Below are positions 1 to 11,019 of a DNA stretch of 64,000 bases, piece by piece; position 1 is the stretch's first letter; each line of letters begins with the position of its first letter. The notes under the pieces were generated by a model. The model searched no databases. It was not told where the DNA came from and worked only from the letters and a program-made list of their open reading frames with translations. A program made the translations under genes and the position numbers. Source of the DNA: Microvelia longipes (taxonomy: Eukaryota; Arthropoda; Insecta; Hemiptera; Veliidae); NCBI GenBank assembly GCA_018340805.1, contig JACMZG010001914.1:47073013-47137012 (forward strand), written 5' to 3'.

Positions 1-2025
1 TTTTTTTTATTTTATAAATTTTATTATTTTTATTAAAAGTAATATTATATTACACCGCCTGAAACAGTTTTGAAACACCAACATTAAACACTTCAAAACA
101 TACGGGAAAACATTGTCCTAGACATTCGAAAAACTTCTCTACCTACCGCAATGTTACTCATACTTATGTAAGATATATTTTACTATTATTATATTGGTAA
201 CCACGCAACATTTTTTACCAGTTAGTAAATTTGAAAAGTTAAATTAGAGCATTACTAATATTGCCAATATTAGAAACTGCATTAAATCCTAAAGAAATAG
301 TACTTACAGCACAATGTTTCTTAATGTCCAAAACCCACAAGAAATAAGTATTTCTAATAGAAATATATATTTGTCAAACAATAGTTTTTTTGAATGATTA
401 CCGGAATATGTTCATGTTAATAACAAATTTTATAGGGTTATTTTATTAAGATTATTTATAGGGAATTCCTAAATTGGAATTATTACAGTATGCACAGATA
501 TAACTTTCCAAAGTTACCTAAGTGGCCAAATAATTACCATATTTAAGTAGTAGTTTCCAAAATGGAAATGGTTAGTTTGAATTCACAATATTAAATTTAC
601 TGAGAGTAGAGACCATTTTGGAAAGTCTTACACCATGTTTTCCCCATATTTGTATGTATTTTATTTTGGTGCATCTGAAATATTCCACGTTTATATTTAT
701 ATTACATCATATAATAATAATTAAAATAGTTATATTTTAATAGTAATAATAAATTAAAATTAAGTTAATAATTAATTAACACTCGTGTAAATTAACAATA
801 GTGCTTCGTAACAATAGAATAGTTAGGAAAAATAATTAAGTCAGGAGTACTTAACATCATCCCTCAGTAGAGGGCACCACGGCTTAGTGCCGACTTTGCA
901 CTGCTATTAAATGTCAAGTATTTTATAATAAGTGTATATTCTTTGTGCAAATAAATGGTTTATTTATTTATAATAATAATAATATATTTTAAAATAATAT
1001 TTTACTATATAATAATATAACATTGTATTTTATATAAATAACTTTATCTAAATTCATTCCACAATTTATTTGGCCACATATGAGAGGTTTTTTGATTTAA
1101 TGGATGAAATACACTGAGCTTATCTAAACTTTGCATTAAACTACTTGCATAAGAATACACCTGTGTTTGTCGTATAAATCTGGGTCGATAGTGAATTAAT
1201 GCATTTTAAGTTCCTTCAGGATAACTCTTTACCTATATCATATTGCTGTGTGCTTTAGATAAAAAGTTTCCCAAATGAGCAAGATAATCTCTTTAAGACT
1301 TTTTATTTGGCATGAAACCTTTATATTTCAACCTCTAACGTATGAAATATATACATATATGACTGTTATATTACCATAACATTATATTATTAAAATAATG
1401 TACCATGAAACATAGGGAAATGTAAATAACATAGGAATATCCCTACAAAAAATTAAATATTTATACATAAAAATGCAAGTGTTGGCACAGCACTCCACCT
1501 GTAGAACAATATTTCCTCTTTAAATATAAATAAAGGTTTTATCCATATTGTGTTGGTATCAAGGATTCAGTGTTATCCTAAATAAACCGAGTATAGGCTT
1601 TGAGTATGTAGGATAGAATAAACGTACACTTAATGTATTTTTTCCTTTTACTTCCTTAAGGAAGCAATGTAATAAAAAATAATAAAAAAATCGAGGCTAT
1701 TTATTGTCCATACAATTTGAATGTTTCAGCGCCAACAGATTCTAAAACTGAAATACACGTTAAGAAAAGATATAAATATAAAAGAATCAGTATGGACGTG
1801 TAAGCTGTTCTATAAGTAAGCTTATTTGTGGACGCGATACAGATGAACCTTTACATGGTATAAAAATCAGATCCTATGAGAGACAGAACTAATAGATTTT
1901 GGGCGAAATTTAACATGGTGACTCAAACTTACGTTTATCTTAGCATAGTATAGTAGTAAAGGTGGGGAAGATCCTAGATCTTAGCAATTATGTCTCTGGG
2001 ACGCTTTTTGCCAGCCCCTTACCTC
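1..2025. other. AT-rich stretch without recognisable gene
   Basis: No coding region, RNA gene or mobile element is recognised here. The DNA is AT-rich, with short TAA/TAT-rich runs around 700-780 and 960-1030. No open frame reaches 60 codons. It could be intron or intergenic DNA. Confidence 0.6.
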
Positions 2026-2290
2026 TTACCTAATAGAATCTCTATTCTCTTTGAACCTGTCTGATTCCTTAATGAACTTCAGAACATCTGCCCATGGGAG
2101 TTTCACTAAGTCGTCGTCTAGAAGAGTGGCTGATCCAAATATACTAAACCTCAATCTGGCGTATGCTTCACACGATCCCAAAAGTGATCTGTCGTCTCCT
2201 CCCCAACTTCACACTTGGGACACATTGGCTCTGCTTTTATTTTTAAGGCATGCAAATGTCTCTGAAGCCAGCAATGACCTGTCCAGACTG
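2026..2290 (-). pseudogene. LINE RNase H / zinc-knuckle tail, frameshifted remnant
   Basis: Read on the minus strand, this is the C-terminal end of the pol protein of a non-LTR retrotransposon of the Jockey/I/R1 kind. The first frame gives TGHCWLQRHLHALK, the usual end of the RNase H region, then CPKC-x9-H of a zinc knuckle. Near 2173-2176 the frame shifts by one or two bases. The new frame gives CEAYARLRF, FGSATLLDDD and WADVLKFIKES, the typical segment after the knuckle, and stops at 2026. A stop codon just before the recognisable part also breaks the upstream frame. In the intact protein this region removes the RNA strand and helps nucleic-acid binding during target-primed reverse transcription. 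Only the last 85 or so codons survive, so the copy is dead. A plus-strand open frame over the same bases is a shadow. The family assignment is by motif order only. Confidence 0.75.
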
Positions 2291-2947
2291 CCTAAAGTAC
2301 TAACGCCTTTGAAAACATTTTCATAACAAAGTTTCAAAAAGATTCACATGTTCAGAAATGAGAATACTATGTATATTTGAATACAAAATTGAGAAAAGGA
2401 AATACTGGTTAGAACTTGTATAGGTTACTGTTATAACAAAGTTTTCCTCCTTTGGAAAGAGAAAATGTTTGCTGCGTCATTTTATTTTCTATATCGACAC
2501 CGATAGTCTCTTTTATGTAGTAATCGTAATTTAATTTTCTTGATGGAATAAATAAAGAAACCGACACGGTTAGACAGGCAATTTTTTCTATTTAAAAACC
2601 TCCTAAATAATAAAATCGGTTTCATTGAGAGCAGCCCCAGGTGTGGCCTAACAAATGCTTGCTACAAACTGATAAATAAAAAAAAATCATTAATTAGGTT
2701 CTGTGGTTTTAAAACCTTTTCGAGACAAAGTAGTTACCAACTTAGACTCTTTCGTATTCTATTTTTACTTTTTATAGCGACGTATTATTATTTCATTATT
2801 ATAGTGAAAATTATGCAGTCAATAATATGTCCACGTTTCAACAATGTGAGAAAAATAGTAGAAGGTTGTTGCTTTTGGATCTCAAAACGAAAGGAAAATT
2901 AGCGGTTTTTATTACTAGGCAATTGCACAGATGAATTTACATTTTCT

Positions 2948-3007
2948 CAGCACAGCATATATATTTTCAGCACAGCATATATATTTTCAGCACAGAATAT
3001 ATATTTT
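2948..3007. repeat. 20-bp tandem repeat, three units
   Basis: The unit cagcacagcatatatatttt occurs three times head to tail; the third carries one substitution (cagaat for cagcat). An 84-codon open frame starts just before and runs through it, but its composition is repeat-driven and nothing in it is recognisable. Confidence 0.85.
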
Positions 3008-3189
3008 TACGAAGCGCAGACAAAACGGCACGACGGACTGGAATAAAACTAATTCCCCTGAAACAAAATCTAATGAAATATTAGTTGACCTAGGACTTTA
3101 CGTTACAAAAAGTCATCTTGAAAACTTCTTTCTATCTGAAGCAATTAATTGTTTCACTGGTCCATTTAAAGGAGTAAATAATTAAGAGA

Positions 3190-4490
3190 GTTAACACCTA
3201 CACTTATTAGTGCTTAATGGAAACCAATCTACTTAATACACTCGTCATTTTATATTTAATTACTTTCACTTCAATTCCCACGTGTAATTAGTCTAAGAGT
3301 ATTTAACAGCTCTATTAAACCACTAAAGTTTATAAATTGAGATTTCGTTGCACTTTTATAGTGCAATATACACTGAGGAAGATACATACATTTTAGCCTA
3401 TGGTTTTTTTAGGTTAATCGAGGTAAGACAAATGTATTTCAAAGAAAAAAATTAAAATATTAATTTACAAATGTTTTTAACCAATTAAAAAAAGATAATA
3501 TTTAAAAAAAGTTAGATTCATGCCAAAAAGCTATTACGTCACTTAGATTGTTTAGTTGATTGGTTCATTTCAAATCTCAAAGTTAATGCTAAAAGTAACA
3601 AATGTCCAAAACCCATTTTTAGTTATACCAGTTTTAATTGTATTGAGAGTTATTTTTAAGCCTGCAATGCTCAATATTGTCATACAAACCTGGATCTAAA
3701 GTGTTTTAGGCAAAGCCGTTCGGATATCAGTGAAAAAATAATCAAGTTTTACTTGATTGTTGTATACATTACGTTTCGTTTAAATTATGATATTATTGGG
3801 GTAAATAGTTATTATTTTATTAGTCTGCACTATCTTTTGTAAAAAAATCACGTGAATAATTGCTAGTTTTAAATTACTTTTGTTCAAATTAAGTATATCA
3901 TTTTAAAGTTGAGACGAGTGAATCCGCTTTTGAGCAGTATTCGGCGTTGAGGTTACTAAAACAAAAGCTCTATTGATGCCTTTTTTATTAAAGTTAGTTC
4001 ATATTGATTAAAGAATAACTATTTCCTCAAATTCAATGTAATAATTTTATAAATTAAACGAAAAGTAGGGTGAAAAACAAGCACTTGAAAATTTATCACT
4101 GAGAGTTTATTGTGTGCACAAAACATTTTTATTCACAAAATTACCGCTAATATTTCCTTTTAACTATTTAAAATAGCGCACATATAATTATAATATGGTT
4201 AAAATATTATAATTAAAAAGTTGAAATACATATATAACACATAAGTTATGGTTATCACATGTGATAAGAGAGATTTCATGCCAGAACTTGAGTTTACTTA
4301 ATAAAAATTGTAAAGCGGTTTTGCAATAGAATAAAGCAGCTAGGAATCAGAAAATAAAAGGTACGTTAAGAAATAAAATATAACCCACAATTAGTTCTAA
4401 ATAAATCCACTGTGGTGCGATACCGTCTCGCCTTGAACAACACGCCCTGACAACAACAGTAAATTTTAAAAATTAATTTTAAAACACTCT
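3190..4490. other. AT-rich stretch without recognisable gene
   Basis: No coding or RNA feature is seen. The sequence is A/T-rich with many short homopolymers and no open frame of note. Confidence 0.5.
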
Positions 4491-4500
4491 AAAACGAATT

Positions 4501-4568
4501 TGTAAGTGCTATTATTCACTAATAGCACTTACATATATATATACATACACATTTGTAAGTGCTATTAT
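4501..4568. repeat. 14-bp module in inverted then direct orientation
   Basis: TGTAAGTGCTATTA is followed after 5 bases by its exact reverse complement, giving a perfect 14-bp hairpin (4501-4533). A third, direct copy lies at 4554-4568 after a TA-rich spacer. It could be a worn MITE end or a replication-slippage product. Confidence 0.75.
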
Positions 4569-5279
4569 TTGTAGTATACTTTTAAATAAAAATATATTTG
4601 GCAAACATGCATCTTTCTTATTAAAACTCTTCAGATTTTCGATGAGGTTAAACAAAGAACTTATTTACTAAAGAGTGTTGTAAAAATGATTAGAAAACAA
4701 TCAAAAATATCAATTTATAGCCTTGAATGCAATGCTCATTTGTCAAATACTTTAATTAAAAGGGCAGTGGTTAAAAAAAATAATATTGCTATGTTATGTG
4801 TAACAATTACCAAACAATGCAAAAGCAATCAATCCTTAAAATCTATTCTTTTTTAAAAATTGTTATTTTTAATAGTTTTTAACTATGTAGTGATAACTAA
4901 CCATCACAACTTAACAGTACTTGTCCTTCCGATAAAACAATGGAATCAAATCTAAACTAAGAATAGAACTAAGTATAGATCTCACAGACTAAGGGTCGGG
5001 TAGACTCATTTCCATAGTATAAGTGCTTTCCTGAATTTTATTACATCCTTGGAAAGCTCAGCATGATCCTTATGTCTAAGAACTGAAATACACTCTCAAC
5101 AAGGCCCTGTGGACTTTCCTTAAAGTTGTAGTACGGCTATATCTCTAATATATGGACTCAAGTCCTAAAATCTATGTTAATATATATTTAAAATTATCTC
5201 CGGTCTCTACCAAAGACAAAAAGTTTTTTTATAATTTTATTTTACACATTTAAACAATGTTTCGCTATTTTTACTTTTC

Positions 5280-5560
5280 CTTATTTATATTATAGGTGTA
5301 TACAAAAAGTATTGTGTTTGCAAAAAATCCGAAACCGGGAAGTCACCGGAACTATCCGTTTCAGGTGTTTTAAGGCCTCCTAAGAGGTTTGAATAAACTT
5401 GTCAGTCTTGATTTATGTGTGTGTGTCTTATCATCGGAGCTCCTAGTGTATTAATGCTAGAGAGTTGAAACTTGGTACAAAAATCAGTTTATCACTGTAG
5501 TTGTGCTATTGAGAAAATATTTTTACGACGCAATTATAGCGAATTTTATTTTCAAAGAAA
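5280..5560 (+). repeat. Composite dispersed repeat, head section
   Basis: One of several diverged copies of a dispersed family. The shared order is: tataggt-like start, tgtttgcaaaaa, gggatgtcaccggaa, a cegttttaggtgtttttaag-like block (first base variable), a TGTCTGTCTG/TGTGTG stretch, catcgtagctcc, gagagttgaaactttgtac and ctgtagttgtgctatt. Other head copies start near 7256, 19750 and 21180, with minus-strand pieces near 18740 and 30830. No coding potential is seen. The family is non-autonomous, and its tail section (see 9770-10090) contains a 5S-rRNA-like stretch. Confidence 0.7.
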
Positions 5561-5599
5561 TAAAGAAAAGGGAGGGGACTTTTTCGAATGAGGGAGAGG

Positions 5600-5609
5600 T
5601 ATATATATA

Positions 5610-5682
<73 letters not shown>

Positions 5683-5693
5683 GTGTAATATAT

Positions 5694-5744
<51 letters not shown>
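5600..5744. repeat. (TA)n microsatellite
   Basis: Long interrupted alternating TA tract with short breaks at 5619-5700. A short Tyr/Ile-rich open frame across it is a repeat artefact. Confidence 0.95.
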
Positions 5745-5746
<2 letters not shown>

Positions 5747-6084
5747 GCGTCTGGACATGATAACATTAAAACTTAAACATTCGAAATTAAATTTAGTACA
5801 AAAATCAACGTTTTTAAATGTCCTGAACCCTATATTATTAAAATGTTGTGACGTCATTATCCACAAAAATTACGACACAACGATTTCAAAAAATCACAAA
5901 TCTTCATATAGTGTTTAGATTGGGCTGCATTTTTTTACACATATATATTAATATGTATGGTTCACAAACATACAAAGTTTCATTGTTTTATCAGTCTGTG
6001 TTGCTTTTATTCATTGACTTATTAATGTCAAGCATGAAATGTCATTAATTGACATAATGTAAACAAATCTTGTATTTAATCTAA

Positions 6085-6325
6085 TATATTTGAAAATTCG
6101 TATGCCACTTATATATAAACCAGTAATTAGCGAAGCGATAGAGTACAACAACCACGTGGCCGTGAAGCGGCCTGAGGGAGGCGCTGAGGTGTGTTTTAGT
6201 ATAAATTTGACGAATCGTATGTTCTGAGGACGAGCGAAGAGAGTTCGAAGTAGAGATATTGAACGTAGTGAATCCGATGTGATGAGGAAAATTTCCGATG
6301 TACCTCGTACCCGAATTTGTTTTTA
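6085..6325 (+). repeat. Composite dispersed repeat, tail section
   Basis: Contains the family's tail blocks: gtatgccacttat, gtataaatttgacgaat, gaggacgagcgaag, gtgaatccgatgtgatgagg and a final cgtacccgaat. The same tail occurs at 9930-10085, 21800-21925, 26870-26955 and 44325-44450. GC content rises locally compared with the surroundings. Confidence 0.7.
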
Positions 6326-7074
6326 AATTTATAACTGTACAGTTTAGTTAAAATTGAAATCCGATCATCCTCTCCCTTTTATCATTTAGATAAATTTGAG
6401 TAAATTGCAATTTGATTGGGGTGGTCTAGGGTGTCTACAACGCATTAACAAGAGTAAAAATCTGCTACAGTACCTTTACATAAAACTAAAATGATAAAAC
6501 TCGACGCACAACTCGAGGAACGTACGATGATACATAATAATTTATTGATTAGCAGGACTTATCACAGATGGAGCCACCTGGTGTTGCTCTGATTATTCAC
6601 CATATCTAAAATAACAACATGTATTATTCCAATCGGATATCTTACAATATTTTATGATAATTAACCCAAGCCCTCAATCTAATAAAACTTGCAACAACAC
6701 CTGCGTATTGAGGGTTTAGCTTAATGTTTCTTATTCATTTCTTATTTCGATATACAAGGCGTAACAGCAATTTTTTTAACCAAGACATTTTTTTTAACTG
6801 TACTTAAGTATTATTCTAAAAACTATTCTTTCTTTTTCGAATAAATTTAATGAGAGTTTGTGAGTAAATTTAAATTGGTTAACTTGACGCTCTTTACCTT
6901 AACCTTGACATCAATGTGCCCTTAATTATTCCTAATCAAATTTGCAAAGGAATACCATCAAAGGACTGAATGAAGGGCTTTGTGAGTTGAATTAGATATA
7001 TCAACAAGACATCGTAACTTAATTTCCTCAAGTCTTTCCTAGTAATCTATATTAAGCGCTTTAAGACTATCTGC

Positions 7075-7254
7075 TTTACCAACCTACGCGTTTACTGCGG
7101 AACCACCTCAGGTGGGTTGCATCTACTACTCTCTACGAATTAATTAAAGTTGGCGAAATACTATTCATAAAATCTTAGAGCATAGCCCGGGCTGCGAACC
7201 CCGGACCTCCGGTGCCGAAATCGAACGCCTTTACGATCACGGCCACGGAGGCAG
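7075..7254 (-). mobile_element. tRNA-derived SINE, minus strand
   Basis: On the minus strand it begins TGCCTCCGTGGCCGTGATCG (A-box-like, related to Ser/Leu tRNA heads), continues to GGGGTTCGCAGCCCGGG (B-box-like), then a unique body with tagatgcaacccacc and cctgaggtgg. It matches the copies at 13940-14163, 28227-28460 and 43842-44032. SINEs of this type are transcribed by RNA polymerase III and mobilised by a partner LINE. The insertion lies beside the start of a composite repeat at 7256. No clean target duplication was made out for this copy. Confidence 0.8.
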
Positions 7255-7255
7255 A

Positions 7256-7445
7256 CTTTATACCATAAGTATAGAGGAAAATCATTGTGTTTGCAAAAAT
7301 TCAAAACCGGGATGTCACCGGAATTATCCGTTTTAGGTGTTTTTAAGGCCTCCTGTTTTTACAAAGTTGTCTGCCTGTAATTGTGCGTGTACTGTCATCG
7401 CAGTTCAAATGTAATGTCATCGCAAACTATGTACAAAAAAAAGTC
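7256..7445 (+). repeat. Composite dispersed repeat, head section
   Basis: Same blocks as 5280-5560: tataccataagtatagagg, tgtttgcaaaaatt, gggatgtcaccggaattatc, gtgtttttaaggcctcc, and the TGTCTGCCTG/TGTGCGTGT stretch. It is followed by a (TAA)n run at about 7458-7484. It is cut short relative to the copy at 19750. Confidence 0.75.
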
Positions 7446-7452
7446 TACCGTT

Positions 7453-7484
<32 letters not shown>

Positions 7485-7523
7485 TATATTACTTCTTCTG
7501 TTGGTCTCCATAATTTAATGTTA

Positions 7524-7703
7524 CGTTAGAAATTTGGCACTAATTAGACACAAGGTATTTTTAATTATTTATTGCAATATAATTTAGTTCGTTTCCTTTT
7601 TCTTTTTTAGATGATTTGCTTGATAATGCTCTGTGTTAAGAGTGAAATATTGCAATAAATAATTAAAAATACCTGGTGTCTCATAAGTGCCCAATTTCTA
7701 ATG
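7524..7703. mobile_element. 180-bp MITE with TA target duplication
   Basis: The two ends are near-perfect inverted repeats of about 57 bp (7524-7580 and 7647-7703). Left starts CGTTAGAAATTTGGCACTAA; the right end read in reverse starts CATTAGAAATTGGGCACTTA. The dinucleotide TA sits immediately outside both ends (7522-7523, 7704-7705), as in Tc1/mariner-type MITEs. The 66-bp interior has no coding capacity. Transposase would have to come from an autonomous relative not present here. Confidence 0.8.
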
Positions 7704-7799
7704 TAATAATAATATTTTTTTGATGTATTTTATTTTATCAAGGCAAGTTGCATTAATTATTATTTATTCTAACTTAAAAGGACTTGTTTGATTAACTTA

Positions 7800-7925
7800 C
7801 AATAATGACTCAGGAAATATTTCGATCGGATTTAAAGTTGGAACGCATATAGCCATGTATAAGACTAACATATGTGCCAAGATTCATCTCATTATCAGCA
7901 TTAGTTCAATTTTTATCAATCAACT
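7800..7925 (+). repeat. Composite dispersed repeat, middle section
   Basis: Shares taatgactcagg, tttcgatcggattt, acgcatatagc, tatgtgccaagattcatctc and cagcattagttcaatttt with the copies at 20000-20165 and 44035-44095. The MITE at 7524 lies between this piece and the head section at 7256, so they may be one interrupted copy. Confidence 0.7.
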
Positions 7926-7929
7926 TTTG

Positions 7930-8160
7930 TATTTTTTTTTTAAATTGTGAAAAGTCTTGTTTGTACAGGCACTGATGATGGCCTCATGCTAGGTTGAAAG
8001 CGATTAGCCAATAAAATATTTTTGTGGAGAGACTCTTTTCTTTCACCCAAAATCGAAAAAACAATTTTAGTAAGTAATAATAATAATAATAAATATGTAT
8101 ATTTATACATCAATAAAGAAAAACAGATTAACAATTTTACATGCATGATTGATGTAAGAG
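7930..8160 (+). mobile_element. Penelope-like fragment with hammerhead-like core
   Basis: Contains CTGATGA (7972-7978), a short GCC/GGT stem and GAAAGC (7996-8001), the order of the conserved core of hammerhead ribozymes. It is followed by aataaaatatttttgtggag. A second copy, on the minus strand, lies at 30250-30440 and shares the core and the tgtggagagact block. Hammerhead motifs are known in Penelope-like retroelements. I see no stem III with a cleavage triplet here, so activity is doubtful. No reverse transcriptase is present. Confidence 0.55.
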
Positions 8161-8283
8161 TCCTCTAGAAATGATTCTGAGCGAGGACTCTGCTTAGAAC
8201 CCGTACAGATTATATTTTATTTATACAATTTTGTTAATTCGTAATAAATATTTAAATTTGAAACAAACAATTTTTTTACAATT

Positions 8284-8364
8284 AAAAAAAATAAAAGGAG
8301 GGAGAGAAAAGGTTAGAGAGAGTAAGAGAGAGAAAGAGAAGAGAGAGTGAAAGGGGGGAAAGGT
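8284..8364 (+). repeat. Polypurine (GA-rich) tract
   Basis: About 80 bases almost entirely A/G, including gagagagtaagagagagaaa and a run of G near 8352. Such tracts can form triplex DNA. No associated gene is seen. Confidence 0.8.
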
Positions 8365-8406
8365 GTGTGATACAGAGTATTTACCACAAAGTAATATTAG
8401 AGCTGT

Positions 8407-8457
8407 TGCTATTTATTTATATGCCATTTATTTAAAATGGCAGATAAATAAATAGCA
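8407..8457. repeat. 51-bp hairpin
   Basis: TGCTATTTATTTAT pairs with ATAAATAAATAGCA, and TGCCAT pairs with ATGGCA further in, leaving a loop of about 9 bases. The (TTTA) content could also be the A-rich 3' tail of the minus-strand LINE at 8791-9750. Confidence 0.7.
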
Positions 8458-8790
8458 TACAAATAAATATAAATTATTTTTCTATGGAAAAGTTATTGTT
8501 TATGTTTTTACACTTATCTTATTACTATAATATGAAACATTATGAAATAGTGATTCTTAACTTGTATGTTAGACTGACTATGCATAGTGTTATCAAAGTC
8601 TAAATTATATATTAGTGTGTTAATATAATATTTAATATGATAATTATTTTATGTTTTTATAATATACTTTTTTATTATTATCAATTTAATGTACGTATTT
8701 CGGTATTTAATTTTTACTATTTGTTTTAAGGTTATTGAAAAATATTATTTTTATTTATCGGTAAATTTAGGTCTTTAAATTATTTTTGTA

Positions 8791-9734
8791 TTAATTTTTA
8801 GGTTTGTTAGAGGATATTGATTCAAATAAATATTTACTAAGAGCTTTTTTAAATGCATTTAATTTTTTATCAGATTTAAGTAAAATTGGTAATTCATTAT
8901 AGAAAGCAGGTCCTTTATAGCAAGCATGGTTTTGCTTTTTTGATGTCTTGCAGAATGGCGGAACAACTGTTAATGTTTCTTTACCTCTAGTTGGATAGAC
9001 GTGTGACATTAGTATTTTGTCACTTTTATAATAATTTATAAGAACAGATTTTTTGAACAACTGTGAAAGTAGCAAAACACCGAAGTCTATAAACAAGTCA
9101 TCAGTGTTAGATGTTATAGGTCTAAATAATATTATTTTGATTATTCTTTTTAGAGCTATATATAAAGGTTCTAGGTGTGTTTGCGCTGCGCTGCCGTACG
9201 CTATTATTCCATAATAGAGGATTGATTCTACGAGCGCGTAATAAACAGAACGCAATACTTGTATTGTTACGAATTTTCTTAATTGTACAAAACTGTAGAC
9301 CATTTTCCGTAATTTTTTTACTATCAACTCTATATGGTTACAATAATTTAGGTTTTGATCAATATGAAGGCCTAAGTATTTTATAGTTTGTGTTTTTCCT
9401 ATTTCATGACTGCAATTGCAGTTATTATAATTATTAAGTAAACAGTCGGGAGAATGTACAAGGACTTTGTACCCAGGTGATGGCTGATTTCGAGAGTCAA
9501 TTGAAAAAGTGACGAATTTCGTTTTTTCTAAATTCAGTGATAAACGCTGACATGTCAGCCACCAATGAACTATTGATAATCCACGAGAAGCTTTAGAAAA
9601 AGTCTCAATCCAGGTGTTACCACTAAAAGTTAAGACGCTGTCATCAGCAAATGCTTGAGAAAAGTTATACACTTCATCCATGGTAAGCATTTCATTCACA
9701 TAAATTAAAAATAAAATAGGCCCCAATACACTAA
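8791..9734 (-). pseudogene. Reverse transcriptase fragment of a non-LTR retrotransposon
   Basis: An uninterrupted minus-strand frame of about 315 codons encodes the C-terminal half of a LINE reverse transcriptase. Near the start, SVLGPILFLIYVNEM is the conserved block before the active site. AFADDSVLTF at about residues 33-42 is the catalytic F/YADD box. Around residues 70-130 come the KTKFVTFS and IKYLGLHIDQNLNY blocks, then the thumb with VYYALVESILYYGIIAYG. The end (FYNELPILLKS, LNAFKKALSKYLFES) is the usual C-terminus of CR1/Jockey-like pol proteins lacking RNase H. The N-terminal endonuclease and the first half of the polymerase are missing, as expected of a 5'-truncated insertion. The open frame suggests a fairly young copy. 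No start codon is meaningful because the 5' end is a truncation. The exact clade is inferred. Confidence 0.88.
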
Positions 9735-9753
9735 ATAGGCCCCAATACACTAA
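9716..9753. repeat. 19-bp direct duplication at the LINE 5' junction
   Basis: ataggccccaatacactaa occurs at 9716-9734 and again directly at 9735-9753. The first copy is the most 5' part of the reverse transcriptase fragment. The second lies just outside it, so the duplication marks the truncation point. It adds the YWGLF residues before SVLGP, which do not belong to the family motif. Confidence 0.85.
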
Positions 9754-9769
9754 GTTTAAATTTAGTTAA

Positions 9770-10090
9770 AGTGTACAACTTAACATAATAAATAAGCGCA
9801 CACTAAGTTTCGTTTCAATACGACAAGTACTTCTATAACTTTTGTTGGATCATAAAAGTTAAGCAGCATTGAGCGTGGTCAGTGCAGTATGGGTGACCAC
9901 TAAGAATGAAACGGATGCATTTACTATCTGAGGGCGAGAGAAGCAAGCCCGAGGACAAGATGCTGTATAAATTTGTCGAATTGTATATTCCAAGGACGAA
10001 CGATCCGAGTCCGAAGCAGGGAGGATGAGCGTAGCGAATCCGATGTGATGAGGAAAAGTTCCGAGGTACCCCGTACCCGATTTTTTTATA
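9770..10090 (+). repeat. Composite dispersed repeat tail with 5S-rRNA-like segment
   Basis: At 9855-9905 the sequence contains AAAAGTTAAGCAGC, a GGTCAGTG block and ATGGGTGACCACT in the order and spacing of the 3' half of 5S rRNA (AAGTTAAGCA...GGTTAGTAC...GATGGGTGACCGC). It is preceded by ctaagtttcgtttcaatacg and followed by the family tail with gaggacgaacg, gagcgtagcgaatccgatgt and ccccgtacccgatt. Diverged counterparts are at 21650-21925 and 44180-44450. This suggests a SINE3-like (5S-derived) component, though here the 5S-like part is internal. Confidence 0.65.
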
Positions 10091-10099
10091 ATTTTCAGC

Positions 10100-10943
10100 A
10101 TTATGTTAATTATTTGAAAACCCCAGCAATAGGATAACCCTTATAAGTAAGATGTTAAATGTTATAGAAATTATGTTTTCTTAAATTCTTTTTTATCTTT
10201 ATAGTGCCCATAATAAGAGCACAATTTAAAATTCATCAAATTTTTTCATCCTAGTTTAAAAACAAGTTAAATAAACATATATCGATTAATCAGATATTTT
10301 ACCAGTTTATTTTTAATTGTTTTATATTTTTTAAAACGTACAAAACGTTTAAGCTGTGATTGGGCAAAGAGATTGAATGATTTAGAGCTCTATTTCATTT
10401 CACGAAAGGTTTAAGTGAAATCTGTCAGGGAATTTGACAAGGGAATAACTAGCTTTCTAACAAAATATAATCCAGATGAAAACCAATAATTGATATCACT
10501 GCCAATGTGATGAAAGTCGACTTACGAATTAATCATATAAAATATGATCAATTCTCAATTAAAAGATAACAGTAGGACTGAAAAAATGAAGCTAGTTGGC
10601 AAATTCAGATGAAATATCTTCTAACATTTTAGTTTAAAGAGATGGCAGAGTTTTCAATGGTTCAATTTCAGAGTGAATGTAATTGTTTTTGACGACAAGT
10701 GATAATTTTTCTTTTTCATCCTAACTTTCAATTTTTGTTGATCTTATTTTCAGTAAAAACAATAAATCGTGATATATGGCATCTGGATTTTGTAATAGAG
10801 CCATATGTGGGGTTTAGCAGTCAAAATGTATGGTTTGAACCTTGTGAATAGACAGCTGGACTTCAGCTTCATAGTTGGCAATTCTTTCTAAGAAGAACAA
10901 AAAGAAAACGAAGAAACCCAAAAAAGAACGAGAAGAACAGTTG
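10100..10943. other. AT-rich stretch without recognisable gene
   Basis: No gene or repeat is recognised. The last 60 bases before the inverted duplication are A-rich and GA-containing (near 10890-10940). Confidence 0.5.
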
Positions 10944-11019
10944 TGATAAGAATTCATTTTCTAAACAAAAGATTTTCCCCGTGTATTAGCATAGGACAAC
11001 ATTTTTAGGAGGTGTTTTT

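Noticed and set aside
2931..3185. 84-codon frame
   Set aside because: It starts in the 20-bp tandem repeat and has no recognisable motif.
5588..5776. Tyr/Ile-rich open frame
   Set aside because: It is a direct translation of the TA microsatellite, not a gene.
9855..9905. 5S rRNA gene
   Set aside because: Only part of the 3' half is recognisable, with many differences, inside a dispersed repeat.
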